Source: Sediminitomix flava (GTDB lineage: Bacteria; Bacteroidota; Bacteroidia; Cytophagales; Flammeovirgaceae). Taken from it: 64,000 nt of DNA. Position numbers and translations under genes: made by a program. Position 1 is the first letter of the stretch. Every line of letters begins with the position of its first letter. The notes under the pieces were generated by a model, which was given only the letters and a program-made list of their open reading frames with translations, was not told where the DNA came from and ran no database searches. Below are positions 1-7,975 of this stretch, piece after piece. The stretch spans positions 1 to 64,000 of the forward strand of contig NZ_QGDO01000004.1 of assembly GCF_003149185.1 (NCBI RefSeq), in the 5' to 3' direction.

Positions 1-74
<74 letters not shown>

Positions 75-110
75 AAGATCCTTAACATGTATATTCCAAC
101 ATGTCGCTGT

Positions 111-174
111 GTAACTCTAAGGTTGACTTCGTGTTTTCGATAAAATAACCTTGAAGATTGCTCTCCAGAGTTAC
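111..174 (-). other. rRNA leader hairpin (likely 16S processing or antitermination region)
   Basis: GTAACTCT at 111-118 is the reverse complement of AGAGTTAC at 167-174, and AAGGTT at 119-124 pairs with AACCTT at 147-152, giving a long interrupted stem just upstream of the 16S 5' end. Such stems commonly frame 16S processing sites. The function here is inferred from position. Confidence 0.5.
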
Positions 175-197
175 TTACCTGATTACTACATAACTAT

Positions 198-210
198 TCT
201 TTCAAAGAAC
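198..210 (-). promoter_or_regulatory. boxA-like element in the rRNA leader
   Basis: On the minus strand this reads GTTCTTTGAAAGA, about 125 bases before the 16S start. It resembles the boxA antitermination element (core CTTT) found in rRNA leaders. Assignment is by position and partial similarity only. Confidence 0.4.
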
Positions 211-326
211 TTTTGAGACTTTCTTTAGGATTTTAAATCATTTAAAACCCTCAATCTCAATGTGAAAACTGACTTCTTCAGCTTCTATTATTTTGTTTTC
301 TGAGTTGCTTTCTCAGAAGGCGGATG

Positions 327-359
327 CAAAGGTAAGAACTTTTCTCTTTCAACTCCAAA
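327..359 (-). promoter_or_regulatory. rRNA promoter A (TTTG-N21-TAnnTTTG)
   Basis: On the minus strand TACCTTTG lies at 327-334, with TTTG at 356-359, 21 bases upstream. This matches the Bacteroidota sigma-ABfr promoter pattern. It is the promoter nearest the 16S gene. The transcript would begin near GCATCCGCC and immediately contain a CTGAG/CTCAG hairpin (arms at 312-316 and 300-304). Confidence 0.75.
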
Positions 360-469
360 ACTTTTTTCAAGTTTTTTTTTCGAAGAGTTTTAAGAAGCAT
401 TTCTTCAAAACCTTTACGTATTATACTATTTAACGTCTTTTCAGTGAACGTTTTCACTGAAGACGGCTG

Positions 470-502
470 CAAAGATAAGAGATTTAATTTAATCTTTCCA
501 AA
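470..502 (-). promoter_or_regulatory. rRNA promoter B (TTTG-N21-TAnnTTTG)
   Basis: TATCTTTG (minus strand) lies at 470-477 and TTTG at 499-502, the same 21-base spacing as promoter A. It is followed by GCAGCCGTCTTC and then a TCAGTGA/TCACTGA hairpin (441-447 with 454-460). Confidence 0.75.
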
Positions 503-639
503 TCTAATTTTGTTAAGTGATTTAAATAAAATGAACTGACTTCATTTTCAGTATTTAAGACTTAAACCCTTTCTTATTTTTTTAGCAAACTTGTGCTTGA
601 ATCTCGTTTTTCAAGCGTGCTTCTCGTTTGAAGCGGGTG

Positions 640-648
640 CAAAAGTGA
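640..648 (-). promoter_or_regulatory. Degenerate third rRNA promoter module C
   Basis: The minus strand reads TCACTTTTG, a poor match to TAnnTTTG. The flanks copy the layout of A and B: GCACCCGCTTC follows, then an imperfect hairpin with arms near 610-617 and 625-632. This suggests a duplicated but decayed or weaker promoter. Confidence 0.35.
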
Positions 649-667
649 GGGTTTTATTTGGACTGTG

Positions 668-704
668 CAAAGATAAAACAGACTTTTTATTAAATAAATT
701 CAAA
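668..704 (-). promoter_or_regulatory. rRNA promoter D, most distal
   Basis: TATCTTTG (minus strand) is at 668-675. The nearest upstream TTTG is at 701-704, spaced by 25 bases, longer than in A and B. No start-site hairpin follows. It is a likely additional rRNA promoter but weaker by spacing. Confidence 0.5.
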
Positions 705-825
705 CGCTTCTGGTTTTCAGAATAAAAAAATATATCACTCAAAAACTTGGTGCTAAAATAAGCTTACTATTATTTTTGGCACAGAATTGAATAACACAGC
801 GTAACAAACAACCAATTACTTTTTT

Positions 826-2343
826 ATGAACAGACTTCTTAGAATTGGGGTAGATGAGATAGGAGACATTTACCTTAAAGAAAAAGTATATACATCCAAT
901 ATAATTGCAGTAATCAGTATTACACTTTCCGTTCTTTACGGTATAATCGGTCACTTCTTTTTCCCTGCTGTCGTTCCTATTGCTGTTATTGGAACATTAG
1001 CATTGTTATGTGTACTTGCTCTGAATCATCTAAGGTGGTTTACATTATCACGATTAATTTGTGGATTAGCCACTCCATATTTGATGTATTTATTTCAGGC
1101 GGTACTAACAAGTAAAGAAGATGCTCTTATTGGGCCTATGGTAGCTTTTGGTATCACCTTTTCATTTTTCCCATTTTTCCTTTTTGACTTCAGAGAAAAA
1201 ACTAAACTGATCTTTATTTCATTTTTAGTCCTCATCCCTATTGTTTTTCAGGAAGACTTAATCAAAGCTATCGAAGTTGAAGGCATTGACAATAGTTTAT
1301 ATAGGAATCCTTATTTTGTTAGATTTTCCTATCTGTTATCAGGATTAACATTACTCTCATCCATTTGTATTTTTCTATACAGAAAATCTATAGTGGATTT
1401 AAAGAATACCAATCTTATTAGAAAAACCCAAGAGCAACATCAAGAGATATTATCTCAGAATGAAGAGTTGCATCAGCAAACAGAAGAACTTGTAGCCCAA
1501 CAAGAATTAGTAGAGGAAAGAAGTACAAAGCTTGAACATGCAAATAAAAAATTAGAAGAAGCTATGGATCAATTGAAAGTAAAAAATCAATTGATTTCAG
1601 AAAGTATTCATGCAGCTCAGACTATACAAGAAGCGATACTTCCTAATTCAACTACTTGTAGTAATATACTCGGCGAATATTTTATATTTAACCAACCTAA
1701 AGATATCGTATCTGGAGACTTCTATTGGAATTATAAAATAGACAATCAGATTTTTTTAGTAGTTGCAGATTGTACTGGACATGGAGTTCCTGCTGCATTT
1801 ATGACATTAATCGGTCATACTATTCTTGATCGGATCATTAAATATCAAGGTATACACGAACCAAACCTTATTCTTCACCATTTGCATGATGAAATCTTGA
1901 GGCTACTTAATCAGAAAGATGGAAGCAATAAAGATGGTATGGATTTATCGATTGTAAGGTACCACAAAACAGAAAAAGGAGCTTCAATCATTTTTGCAGG
2001 AGCCAAGACGACAATCTTCTACACAAAATCTGGGAAAATTCAGACCTTAAAAGGAGATAGAAAAGCTATTGGAGGATTTGAACTTCAGAAAGAATTCCAG
2101 TTTACAAATCACGAACTAGAGCTTCACTCCGATGAAATGTTCTATTTAATGTCTGATGGTTACGCTGATCAGCACAACCATGATCGTAAGAAATTTGGTA
2201 CAGCTAAACTGATAGAATTTCTAAATGAAATTAATTCGCTCGAAGTAAGTCAGCAAAAAGGCCTCTTAACTTCTGAAATGAATACTTTCCAAGGTTCTCA
2301 AGAACAACGAGACGATATGCTCATTATAGGAGTGAAAGTTTAG
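826..2343 (+). CDS. Membrane-anchored SpoIIE/PP2C-type serine phosphatase
   Basis: This 505-residue protein has about six hydrophobic segments in residues 20-190, a Glu/Gln-rich coiled coil around 200-270, and a C-terminal PPM-type SpoIIE phosphatase domain (about 285-505). Metal-binding motifs are visible: SGDFYWN, VADCTGHGVPAAFM, a DGMDLS segment, MSDGYADQ and a final RDDMLIIGV. The family removes phosphate from Ser/Thr, often on anti-sigma antagonists or other switch proteins. The target is not recognisable. It stands alone, divergent from the rRNA promoters, and ends before a hairpin at 2374. Two related phosphatases lie at 16792 and 18717. The domain call is firm; the pathway is unknown. 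Confidence 0.9.
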   Translation: MNRLLRIGVDEIGDIYLKEKVYTSNIIAVISITLSVLYGIIGHFFFPAVVPIAVIGTLALLCVLALNHLRWFTLSRLICGLATPYLMYLFQAVLTSKEDALIGPMVAFGITFSFFPFFLFDFREKTKLIFISFLVLIPIVFQEDLIKAIEVEGIDNSLYRNPYFVRFSYLLSGLTLLSSICIFLYRKSIVDLKNTNLIRKTQEQHQEILSQNEELHQQTEELVAQQELVEERSTKLEHANKKLEEAMDQLKVKNQLISESIHAAQTIQEAILPNSTTCSNILGEYFIFNQPKDIVSGDFYWNYKIDNQIFLVVADCTGHGVPAAFMTLIGHTILDRIIKYQGIHEPNLILHHLHDEILRLLNQKDGSNKDGMDLSIVRYHKTEKGASIIFAGAKTTIFYTKSGKIQTLKGDRKAIGGFELQKEFQFTNHELELHSDEMFYLMSDGYADQHNHDRKKFGTAKLIEFLNEINSLEVSQQKGLLTSEMNTFQGSQEQRDDMLIIGVKV

Positions 2344-2373
2344 CACAAAGAGTTATTATAATTGGCAGATTAA

Positions 2374-2405
2374 AACACCTTTAAGTATTATAACTTGAAG
2401 GTGTT
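2374..2405 (+). terminator. Hairpin after SpoIIE phosphatase gene
   Basis: AACACCTT (2374-2381) pairs with AAGGTGTT (2398-2405), with an inner AAGT/ACTT helix. No T-tract follows, so termination is less certain than for other hairpins in the window. Confidence 0.4.
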
Positions 2406-2449
2406 CCTTAAATTAGGGAAAAATTGTATCTCAACTATCTTACTTTTTC

Positions 2450-3478
2450 ATGGTACGTTTAATATCTATTTTATTTATTCTCCTATTTTTTTCACAATAC
2501 TCAAACGCTCAAGAATTTATTATTAGAGAGGGTAATAGACTTTTTCAAGAAGGATATTACGAAGAAGCCATAGAAAACTATTTGCAGGCAGAAGAATTAA
2601 AATTTAACGACCCTTCTCTCAACTATCAATTAGCCCTTTGTTATTTCTATGTTGAAAATTACTCCGATGCTATAAGATTCAGCAACAAAGTCATTGAATT
2701 CCCAGGTGCAAAAACTTTAGAAGCATATATCATAAAAGCTAAAGCTTTAGATATTCAAGGGAAAAGGAATAAATCTATCGCATTACTAGAAGAAGCTTCT
2801 GAACTTTCAGATAATCACTATGCTATCTTATATAATTTAGGTGAGCTATATTTTCAAGAAAAACAATATGAAGATACTGAAAGAGTATTATTAGAGGCAT
2901 TAGAAAAAAAACCTGCTCACATACAGTCGCATCTCATTTTAGGAAAAACACAAGAGCAATTAGAACACACTAGCACAAAACTTCTTGCTTATTACTTTTA
3001 CATTCTTTTGGACCCAACGTCTGAAGAAGGTGATAAAATAATAGAGCATTTACATCAAGTACTTTTTGGTGAAGTTGAAATTAAAGTGGCTCAAGTCGAT
3101 GATCTAATCTTAAACGCAAATACAAAAATAGAATTTGCAGGCTCTGATCTAGCTATTCAGGCTAATGCAAAAACATTCAAATCTGATTTAGGTAATGCTT
3201 CTGAAATGGAAATTTTTATAGCCAGTACAGATGCTTTCTTCAAAACCCTAGGAGAAATCAGAAAGCAAAATACAGGTATTTGGTGGTCTCTTTATGTCGA
3301 TTTTTTCTCCCGACTAGCAAACGAAGGACATACCGAAACATTCTGTCATTACATTCATCAAATGCATTCCGATGCTTCGCATGATTGGGTATCATCTGAA
3401 TTCCAGAAAGTACAAAACATGGTACAGTGGATGAACTCTTATCAAGAGCGTTACTACCAATATGAAGATGAGCAGTAA
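2450..3478 (+). CDS. Exported TPR-repeat protein of unknown function
   Basis: The 342-residue product starts with a signal peptide ending near YSNAQ (residue 21). Tetratricopeptide-like repeats follow in about residues 22-175, with the typical spacing of Tyr/Ala/Leu in segments such as GNRLFQEGYYEEAIENY and ILYNLGELYFQEKQYEDTE. The C-terminal half (about 190-342) matches no family I recognise. The TPR part suggests a periplasmic or outer-membrane-associated scaffold. The gene stands alone, and its stop codon sits inside a strong terminator hairpin. Confidence 0.75.
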   Translation: MVRLISILFILLFFSQYSNAQEFIIREGNRLFQEGYYEEAIENYLQAEELKFNDPSLNYQLALCYFYVENYSDAIRFSNKVIEFPGAKTLEAYIIKAKALDIQGKRNKSIALLEEASELSDNHYAILYNLGELYFQEKQYEDTERVLLEALEKKPAHIQSHLILGKTQEQLEHTSTKLLAYYFYILLDPTSEEGDKIIEHLHQVLFGEVEIKVAQVDDLILNANTKIEFAGSDLAIQANAKTFKSDLGNASEMEIFIASTDAFFKTLGEIRKQNTGIWWSLYVDFFSRLANEGHTETFCHYIHQMHSDASHDWVSSEFQKVQNMVQWMNSYQERYYQYEDEQ

Positions 3479-3496
3479 ATAAACTGCTCTTTTTTT
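3470..3496 (+). terminator. Rho-independent terminator overlapping the stop codon
   Basis: GAGCAGT (3470-3476) pairs with ACTGCTC (3483-3489), followed by seven T residues. The left arm contains the last codons and the first base of the stop codon of the TPR gene. Confidence 0.85.
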
Positions 3497-3561
3497 CAAT
3501 AATTTTAAATGTTAAAAAAGGGGTTTCCCTTAATACTTACTACTAACTATCTATTTTTTAC

Positions 3562-3569
3562 TATTTTTG
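3562..3569 (+). promoter_or_regulatory. Putative -7 element (TAnnTTTG) of the S46 peptidase gene
   Basis: TATTTTTG is a full match to the Bacteroidota -7 consensus. It lies about 125 bases before the ATG. No clear -33 TTTG is seen at the right spacing, so this is tentative. Confidence 0.35.
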
Positions 3570-3693
3570 GCTAGGATTGAAATAGTCTGGCCTGAAATGA
3601 TTTGAAACTACCAACTTTTTGTTCTTTTCAGAATACGTCCAGTCTTATTTGATACAATAATTTACAAAGATAGAAACAGACTAAAACACAGTT

Positions 3694-5919
3694 ATGTTGA
3701 AACGATTACTAGTGGCATTCCTTGCCATTACAACCAGTATGAGCGCCTTTGCAGCTAGCAGCAAAAGTGCTGAAGCTATTGACGAAGGTATGTGGCTTCT
3801 TATGTTCATTGATCGTCTGAACTACGACGACATGAAAGACAAAGGATTAAAACTAACTCCAGAAGAAATTTACTCTGTAAATAATGCTTCTCTAAAAGAT
3901 GCTATTGTTTCTTTCGGCGGTTTCTGTACTGCAGAAGTAATTTCAAGCAAAGGTCTTTTACTTACTAACCACCACTGTGGATACGATGCAATCCAAGGCG
4001 TAAGTACTGTTGAAAATGACTACTTAACAAACGGTTTTTGGGCTAAGTCTCATGACGAAGAATTCCCAATCGAAGGACTTCACGTAAACTTCCTAGTAGA
4101 AATGGGTGATGTTTCTGAGCAAGTGCTTGGAGCTACTACAGACGAAATGTCTCCAGAAGAGCGTGCTGAGAAAGTTGGCGAAGCAATTGCTGCAGCTAAA
4201 AAAGGATTGACTGAAAAGTTTGGTGAAGGATACGAAATCTCAATCAAGCCTTTCTTCGACAATAACGCATACTACTACTTCGTATATCAAAAATTCAACG
4301 ATATCCGTTTGGTAGGTACACCTCCAGAATCAATTGGTAAATACGGTGGAGATACTGACAACTGGATGTGGCCAAGACACACTGGTGACTTCTCTATGTT
4401 CCGTATCTACTCAGACAAAGATGGTAAACCAGCTCAGTTTGCAAAAGAGAACGTTCCTTACCAACCAAAACACCACTTGCCAATCTCATTGAATGGTGTG
4501 AAGAAGAATGACTACGCAATGGTATTGGGTTACCCAGGTTCTACTGACCGTTACCTTTCTTCATTTGGTGTAGCTCAAGGTATCGAAGTATTCAACCCTA
4601 CTTTCGTAGACCTACGTGATGTTCGTTTGAAATCTTGGAAGCGTTTCATGGATGCTGATCCTAAAGTTCGCCTTCAGTATGCTTCTAAATATGCGAGTAC
4701 TGCAAACTACTGGAAGTACTTTATCGGACAAACTAAAGGTTTGAAACGCCTAAACGTTTTAGAGAAAAAACAAGCGGAAGAAGCTGAATTCATGAATTGG
4801 GTAAATGCTTCTGAAGACCGTAAGAAATTATATGCAAATGCACTTAGCCTTATCGAAGAAGGTTACAACGCACAAGAAGAAGCTGTAAAAGCAAATCTTT
4901 ACTTCTCACAAGGTCTTTGGGCTATCGAGACTGTAAAGTTTGCATACCAAGCGACAGCTGCTCTTGAAAAAATGGATGAAAAAGAAGCTATTGCTTCTCT
5001 AGAAGAAAGCGGTAAAGGGTTCTACAAAGATTTCGATAAAGAAAACGACAAAGCACTTGCTTTAGTGATGTTGAACAAAGTATACAAAGACCTTAAAGGT
5101 TCTAAATACGAAGCTCAATTCTTGAGCAGTATCAAAACTGATAGCACTGATTTCCCTGCCTATATAGATAGCTTGTATGCTACTTCAATCTTCTCTTCAG
5201 AGGCTAGCTTCAACAACTTCTTGGCTAACTATGACAAAGAAGCCTTGAACGCTGACCCTGTAGTTGAGTTGAAAAACAATGTATTGGGCTGGTACCTAAG
5301 CGTAGTTCGTCCTGCAATGGCTGGACCAAATGCTAAAATTGCTGAAGGTAACCGTCTTTACACAAAAGGTCGCTTGGAAATGAATGGTGGAATGAGTGGT
5401 CAAAACACTTACTACCCGAACGCCAACTTCACAATGCGTCTGACTTACGGTCAAGTATTGGATTACTTCCCTGGCGATGCTATGTTCTACAGCTACTACA
5501 CAACTGATAAAGGTATCCTTCAAAAAGAAGACCCTACAAATCCTGAGTTTATCTTGAGACCAGAAATGAAAAAAGCCTTGGTTGAGAAAAACTTCGGAAA
5601 ATATGCGGATCAAAACGGAGACCTTCGTGTATGTTTCATCACAAACAACGATATCACAGGTGGTAACTCAGGTTCTCCTGTAATCAACGGAAACGGTGAA
5701 TTGATCGGTCTTGCTTTCGATGGTAACTGGGAAGCAATGAGTGGTGATATCGCTTTCGAACCAGAATTACAACGTTGTATCAATGTTGATATTCGTTACG
5801 TATTGTTCATCATTGACCAAGTATACGGAGCGAAAAACATCATTGAAGAATTGACTTTTGCTAAGGAAAAAGCTCCTAAAGGAAAGCCATTCGAAGCACT
5901 GATGCCTACAAAATACTAA
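3694..5919 (+). CDS. S46 family dipeptidyl-peptidase, DPP7-like
   Basis: This 741-residue protein has a signal peptide (to about FAASS) and full family length. The S46 chymotrypsin-like catalytic elements are visible: His in LTNHHCGYDAIQ (about residue 92) and Ser in GGNSGSPVING near residue 655. The residue that separates DPP7 from DPP11 is the one after FD in GLAFDGNWE. Here it is Gly, as in DPP7 (broad hydrophobic P1 specificity), rather than the Arg of the acidic-specific DPP11. The family releases dipeptides from oligopeptides in the periplasm of Bacteroidota. Codon use looks highly optimised, suggesting strong expression. The gene is monocistronic with its own terminator. Confidence 0.93.
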   Translation: MLKRLLVAFLAITTSMSAFAASSKSAEAIDEGMWLLMFIDRLNYDDMKDKGLKLTPEEIYSVNNASLKDAIVSFGGFCTAEVISSKGLLLTNHHCGYDAIQGVSTVENDYLTNGFWAKSHDEEFPIEGLHVNFLVEMGDVSEQVLGATTDEMSPEERAEKVGEAIAAAKKGLTEKFGEGYEISIKPFFDNNAYYYFVYQKFNDIRLVGTPPESIGKYGGDTDNWMWPRHTGDFSMFRIYSDKDGKPAQFAKENVPYQPKHHLPISLNGVKKNDYAMVLGYPGSTDRYLSSFGVAQGIEVFNPTFVDLRDVRLKSWKRFMDADPKVRLQYASKYASTANYWKYFIGQTKGLKRLNVLEKKQAEEAEFMNWVNASEDRKKLYANALSLIEEGYNAQEEAVKANLYFSQGLWAIETVKFAYQATAALEKMDEKEAIASLEESGKGFYKDFDKENDKALALVMLNKVYKDLKGSKYEAQFLSSIKTDSTDFPAYIDSLYATSIFSSEASFNNFLANYDKEALNADPVVELKNNVLGWYLSVVRPAMAGPNAKIAEGNRLYTKGRLEMNGGMSGQNTYYPNANFTMRLTYGQVLDYFPGDAMFYSYYTTDKGILQKEDPTNPEFILRPEMKKALVEKNFGKYADQNGDLRVCFITNNDITGGNSGSPVINGNGELIGLAFDGNWEAMSGDIAFEPELQRCINVDIRYVLFIIDQVYGAKNIIEELTFAKEKAPKGKPFEALMPTKY

Positions 5920-5953
5920 TAGTAATTTCTACAAAAGAATAATTAGTACAATT

Positions 5954-5994
5954 AACCCACTCATTTTTTATTTAAAATGAGTGGGTTCTTTTTT
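5954..5994 (+). terminator. Rho-independent terminator with a second copy of its left arm downstream
   Basis: AACCCACTCATTTT (5954-5967) pairs perfectly with AAAATGAGTGGGTT (5974-5987), followed by a T-rich run. A second copy of AACCCACTCA lies at 6003-6012, just before the next gene; see findings. Confidence 0.88.
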
Positions 5995-6027
5995 AACTAT
6001 ATAACCCACTCAAAATACAATATATAA

Positions 6028-6777
6028 ATGAAGAACTTTCTAATATTCTTTCTTACAATCATCTCTTTAAGCTCAAGTTGTCATAAAGTCGAAAAGAAAG
6101 CTGGTATTTGGCTTTCTTTTGATGATCAAAGTATAGATCAATGGTATGATTTAAAAACACTACTTGATAGCAATAGTGTTAAAGCAACTTTTTTCATTAG
6201 TTATCCACATTATTTAACTCCACAAAAAATTCAAAAACTAAAGAATTTAGAAAAAGATGGTCATGAAATAGGCTTCCATGGGTATCACCACGAACTTTCT
6301 GAATACTATATAAAAGAGCACGGATATCTCGATTATATCGAAAAAGAAATAAATCAAGGATTGAAAATTATGCAATCACATGGTTTTCAATGTACTTCTT
6401 TTGCCTATCCATTTGGTGCAAAATATTGGTTTACTGATTTTATCTTAAGTCAAAAATTCGAATTTACTCGTGGGGTTACTTCACTTAACCAAGAAAAAGA
6501 CCTTTCAAAAATGGAAGACATTTATTACAAATTCGATAATGATCGTTCACTTTCTGCTATTAGTTTCGATAACAATTCTGGTGTAAGTCTTCAAATGCTT
6601 GATATAGCTCTCCAAAGAGCATTAACACAAAACGAAGTTCTTATGCTATACGCTCACAAACCCACAAATACAGATCAAAAATCTTATACCTTTAACACAA
6701 CGACTTTAAAATACATCATTGATAAAGCCAATACATATCAACTTATGTTTTATACAACTAAAGATTTTGATAAATAA
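6028..6777 (+). CDS. Lipoprotein polysaccharide deacetylase (NodB/CE4 family)
   Basis: A 249-residue protein with a lipobox (SLSSSC, Cys about residue 18), so probably lipid-anchored. CE4 motifs are visible: motif 1 with two Asp in WLSFDDQS, motif 2 HGYHH (metal-binding His-x3-His) and motif 3 around FAYPFGA. Family members remove acetyl groups from N-acetyl sugars in polysaccharide or peptidoglycan. The substrate here is unknown. It follows the S46 gene after a terminator, and its translation start region may pair with that terminator. Confidence 0.85.
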   Translation: MKNFLIFFLTIISLSSSCHKVEKKAGIWLSFDDQSIDQWYDLKTLLDSNSVKATFFISYPHYLTPQKIQKLKNLEKDGHEIGFHGYHHELSEYYIKEHGYLDYIEKEINQGLKIMQSHGFQCTSFAYPFGAKYWFTDFILSQKFEFTRGVTSLNQEKDLSKMEDIYYKFDNDRSLSAISFDNNSGVSLQMLDIALQRALTQNEVLMLYAHKPTNTDQKSYTFNTTTLKYIIDKANTYQLMFYTTKDFDK

Positions 6778-6881
6778 GACATAATTTTTTTAGATATCAT
6801 TTACTTTTAACTATTCTAATACCGTATATAAATATTCATTCTTAACTTAGTCACTAATTAGAATAATTATAAATAACAAAC

Positions 6882-7739
6882 ATGAGAAATAAATCAATTC
6901 TATTACTCTCGCTATTATTCAGCCTTAGTTTTCCTGCTTTAGCGCAAAAGCCTGCCTACACAATTTTCAATGCAAAAGGGAAAAAGGTTTCTTATAAGAA
7001 AATGATGAAAGGCTTATCTGATAAAGAATTAATCTTCTTCGGAGAGTACCATAACAATCCAATCGCACACTGGCTACAATTTGAAGTAACCTCTGAGCTG
7101 AGTAAAAAAAGAGAATTGATTTTGGGAGCTGAGATGTTTGAAGCTGACAATCAAGACGCATTAGATCAATATTTAGCAGGAAAAATTGACGCAAAAGGGC
7201 TTGATTCTTTGGCTAGGTTATGGAATAATTACAAGACTGATTATGCTCCTCTAGTCAATATTGCAAAGAAAGAAAAACATCCATTCATTGCCACTAACAT
7301 TCCAAGAAGATATGCTCGCATTGTAAATTACAAAGACTTCGAAGGCTTGGATAGCTTAAATTCTGAGGAAAAAGCATGGATTGCACCACTACCAATTGTT
7401 TTTGACAGCGAACTGCCACAATACAAAAATATGCTAGAAATGATGGGCGGGCATGGCTCTGCTACAATGGTAAAGGCACAAGCCATCAAAGATGCTACTA
7501 TGGCTCATTTCATTTTGAAAAATCATAAAGATGGTGCATTATTTATTCATTACAACGGAGCTTATCATTCTGACTTTTATGAAGGCATTCTTTGGTATGT
7601 AAAACAACAAAAGCCAGAAGTCAATGCAGCAACTATCACTACGGTTTCTCAAAAAGACTTGAAAAAGCTAGAAAAAGAACATTTAGGCAGAGCTGACTTT
7701 ATTATTTGTGTAGATGAAAATATGACAACTACTTATTAA
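6882..7739 (+). CDS. ChaN family (DUF399) exported protein
   Basis: This 285-residue protein has a signal peptide ending in FPALAQ, without a lipobox Cys, unlike lipoprotein ChaN homologues. The family signature is seen in IFFGEYHNNPIAHWLQ and GAEMFEADNQ, with a C-terminal part matching the ChaN/EreA-like fold (FIHYNGAYHSDF). Campylobacter ChaN binds haem and is linked to iron uptake. Haem binding here is inferred from family only. It lies 104 bases after the deacetylase and may be independently transcribed. Confidence 0.8.
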   Translation: MRNKSILLLSLLFSLSFPALAQKPAYTIFNAKGKKVSYKKMMKGLSDKELIFFGEYHNNPIAHWLQFEVTSELSKKRELILGAEMFEADNQDALDQYLAGKIDAKGLDSLARLWNNYKTDYAPLVNIAKKEKHPFIATNIPRRYARIVNYKDFEGLDSLNSEEKAWIAPLPIVFDSELPQYKNMLEMMGGHGSATMVKAQAIKDATMAHFILKNHKDGALFIHYNGAYHSDFYEGILWYVKQQKPEVNAATITTVSQKDLKKLEKEHLGRADFIICVDENMTTTY

Positions 7740-7754
7740 TCAGAATGCTCTTTT

Positions 7755-7801
7755 TTCTGTTCGAAAGTTTAAAGAATGCTTTGCGAATTCTTCGAACAGA
7801 A
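7755..7801. repeat. 11-bp perfect inverted repeat in intergenic region
   Basis: TTCTGTTCGAA (7755-7765) is the exact reverse complement of TTCGAACAGAA (7791-7801), with a 25-base spacer that contains a shorter GAAT/ATTC pair. There is no T-tract after it. It could be a weak first terminator or a protein-binding site. Confidence 0.6.
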
Positions 7802-7831
7802 GTCCCAAATAAAATTTGTACTCGTACTCAC

Positions 7832-7872
7832 AAAACCTCACGATTTACACTAAAGTCAAATCGTGAGGTTTT
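7832..7872 (+). terminator. Strong hairpin terminator after ChaN-like gene
   Basis: A 15-bp perfect stem pairs AAAACCTCACGATTT (7832-7846) with its complement at 7858-7872. The right arm ends in TTTT. Confidence 0.75.
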
Positions 7873-7932
7873 CCTTTACAAGCATTACTAGCTATTCGTT
7901 CTTCTTAGCTATACTCCTACTTTTTCTTTTTG

Positions 7933-7940
7933 TACTTTTG
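7933..7940 (+). promoter_or_regulatory. Putative -7 element of the helicase gene
   Basis: TACTTTTG is a full match to TAnnTTTG, 36 bases before the helicase ATG. A -33 element is not obvious. Confidence 0.4.
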
Positions 7941-7975
7941 TGTGATCGACTGAAAAATAAATCACAAGCATAGGA

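Noticed and set aside
278-472. A 64-residue frame on the minus strand in the rRNA leader
   Set aside because: It lies across the tandem promoters of the 16S gene and has low-complexity Lys/Leu composition, so it is not a gene.
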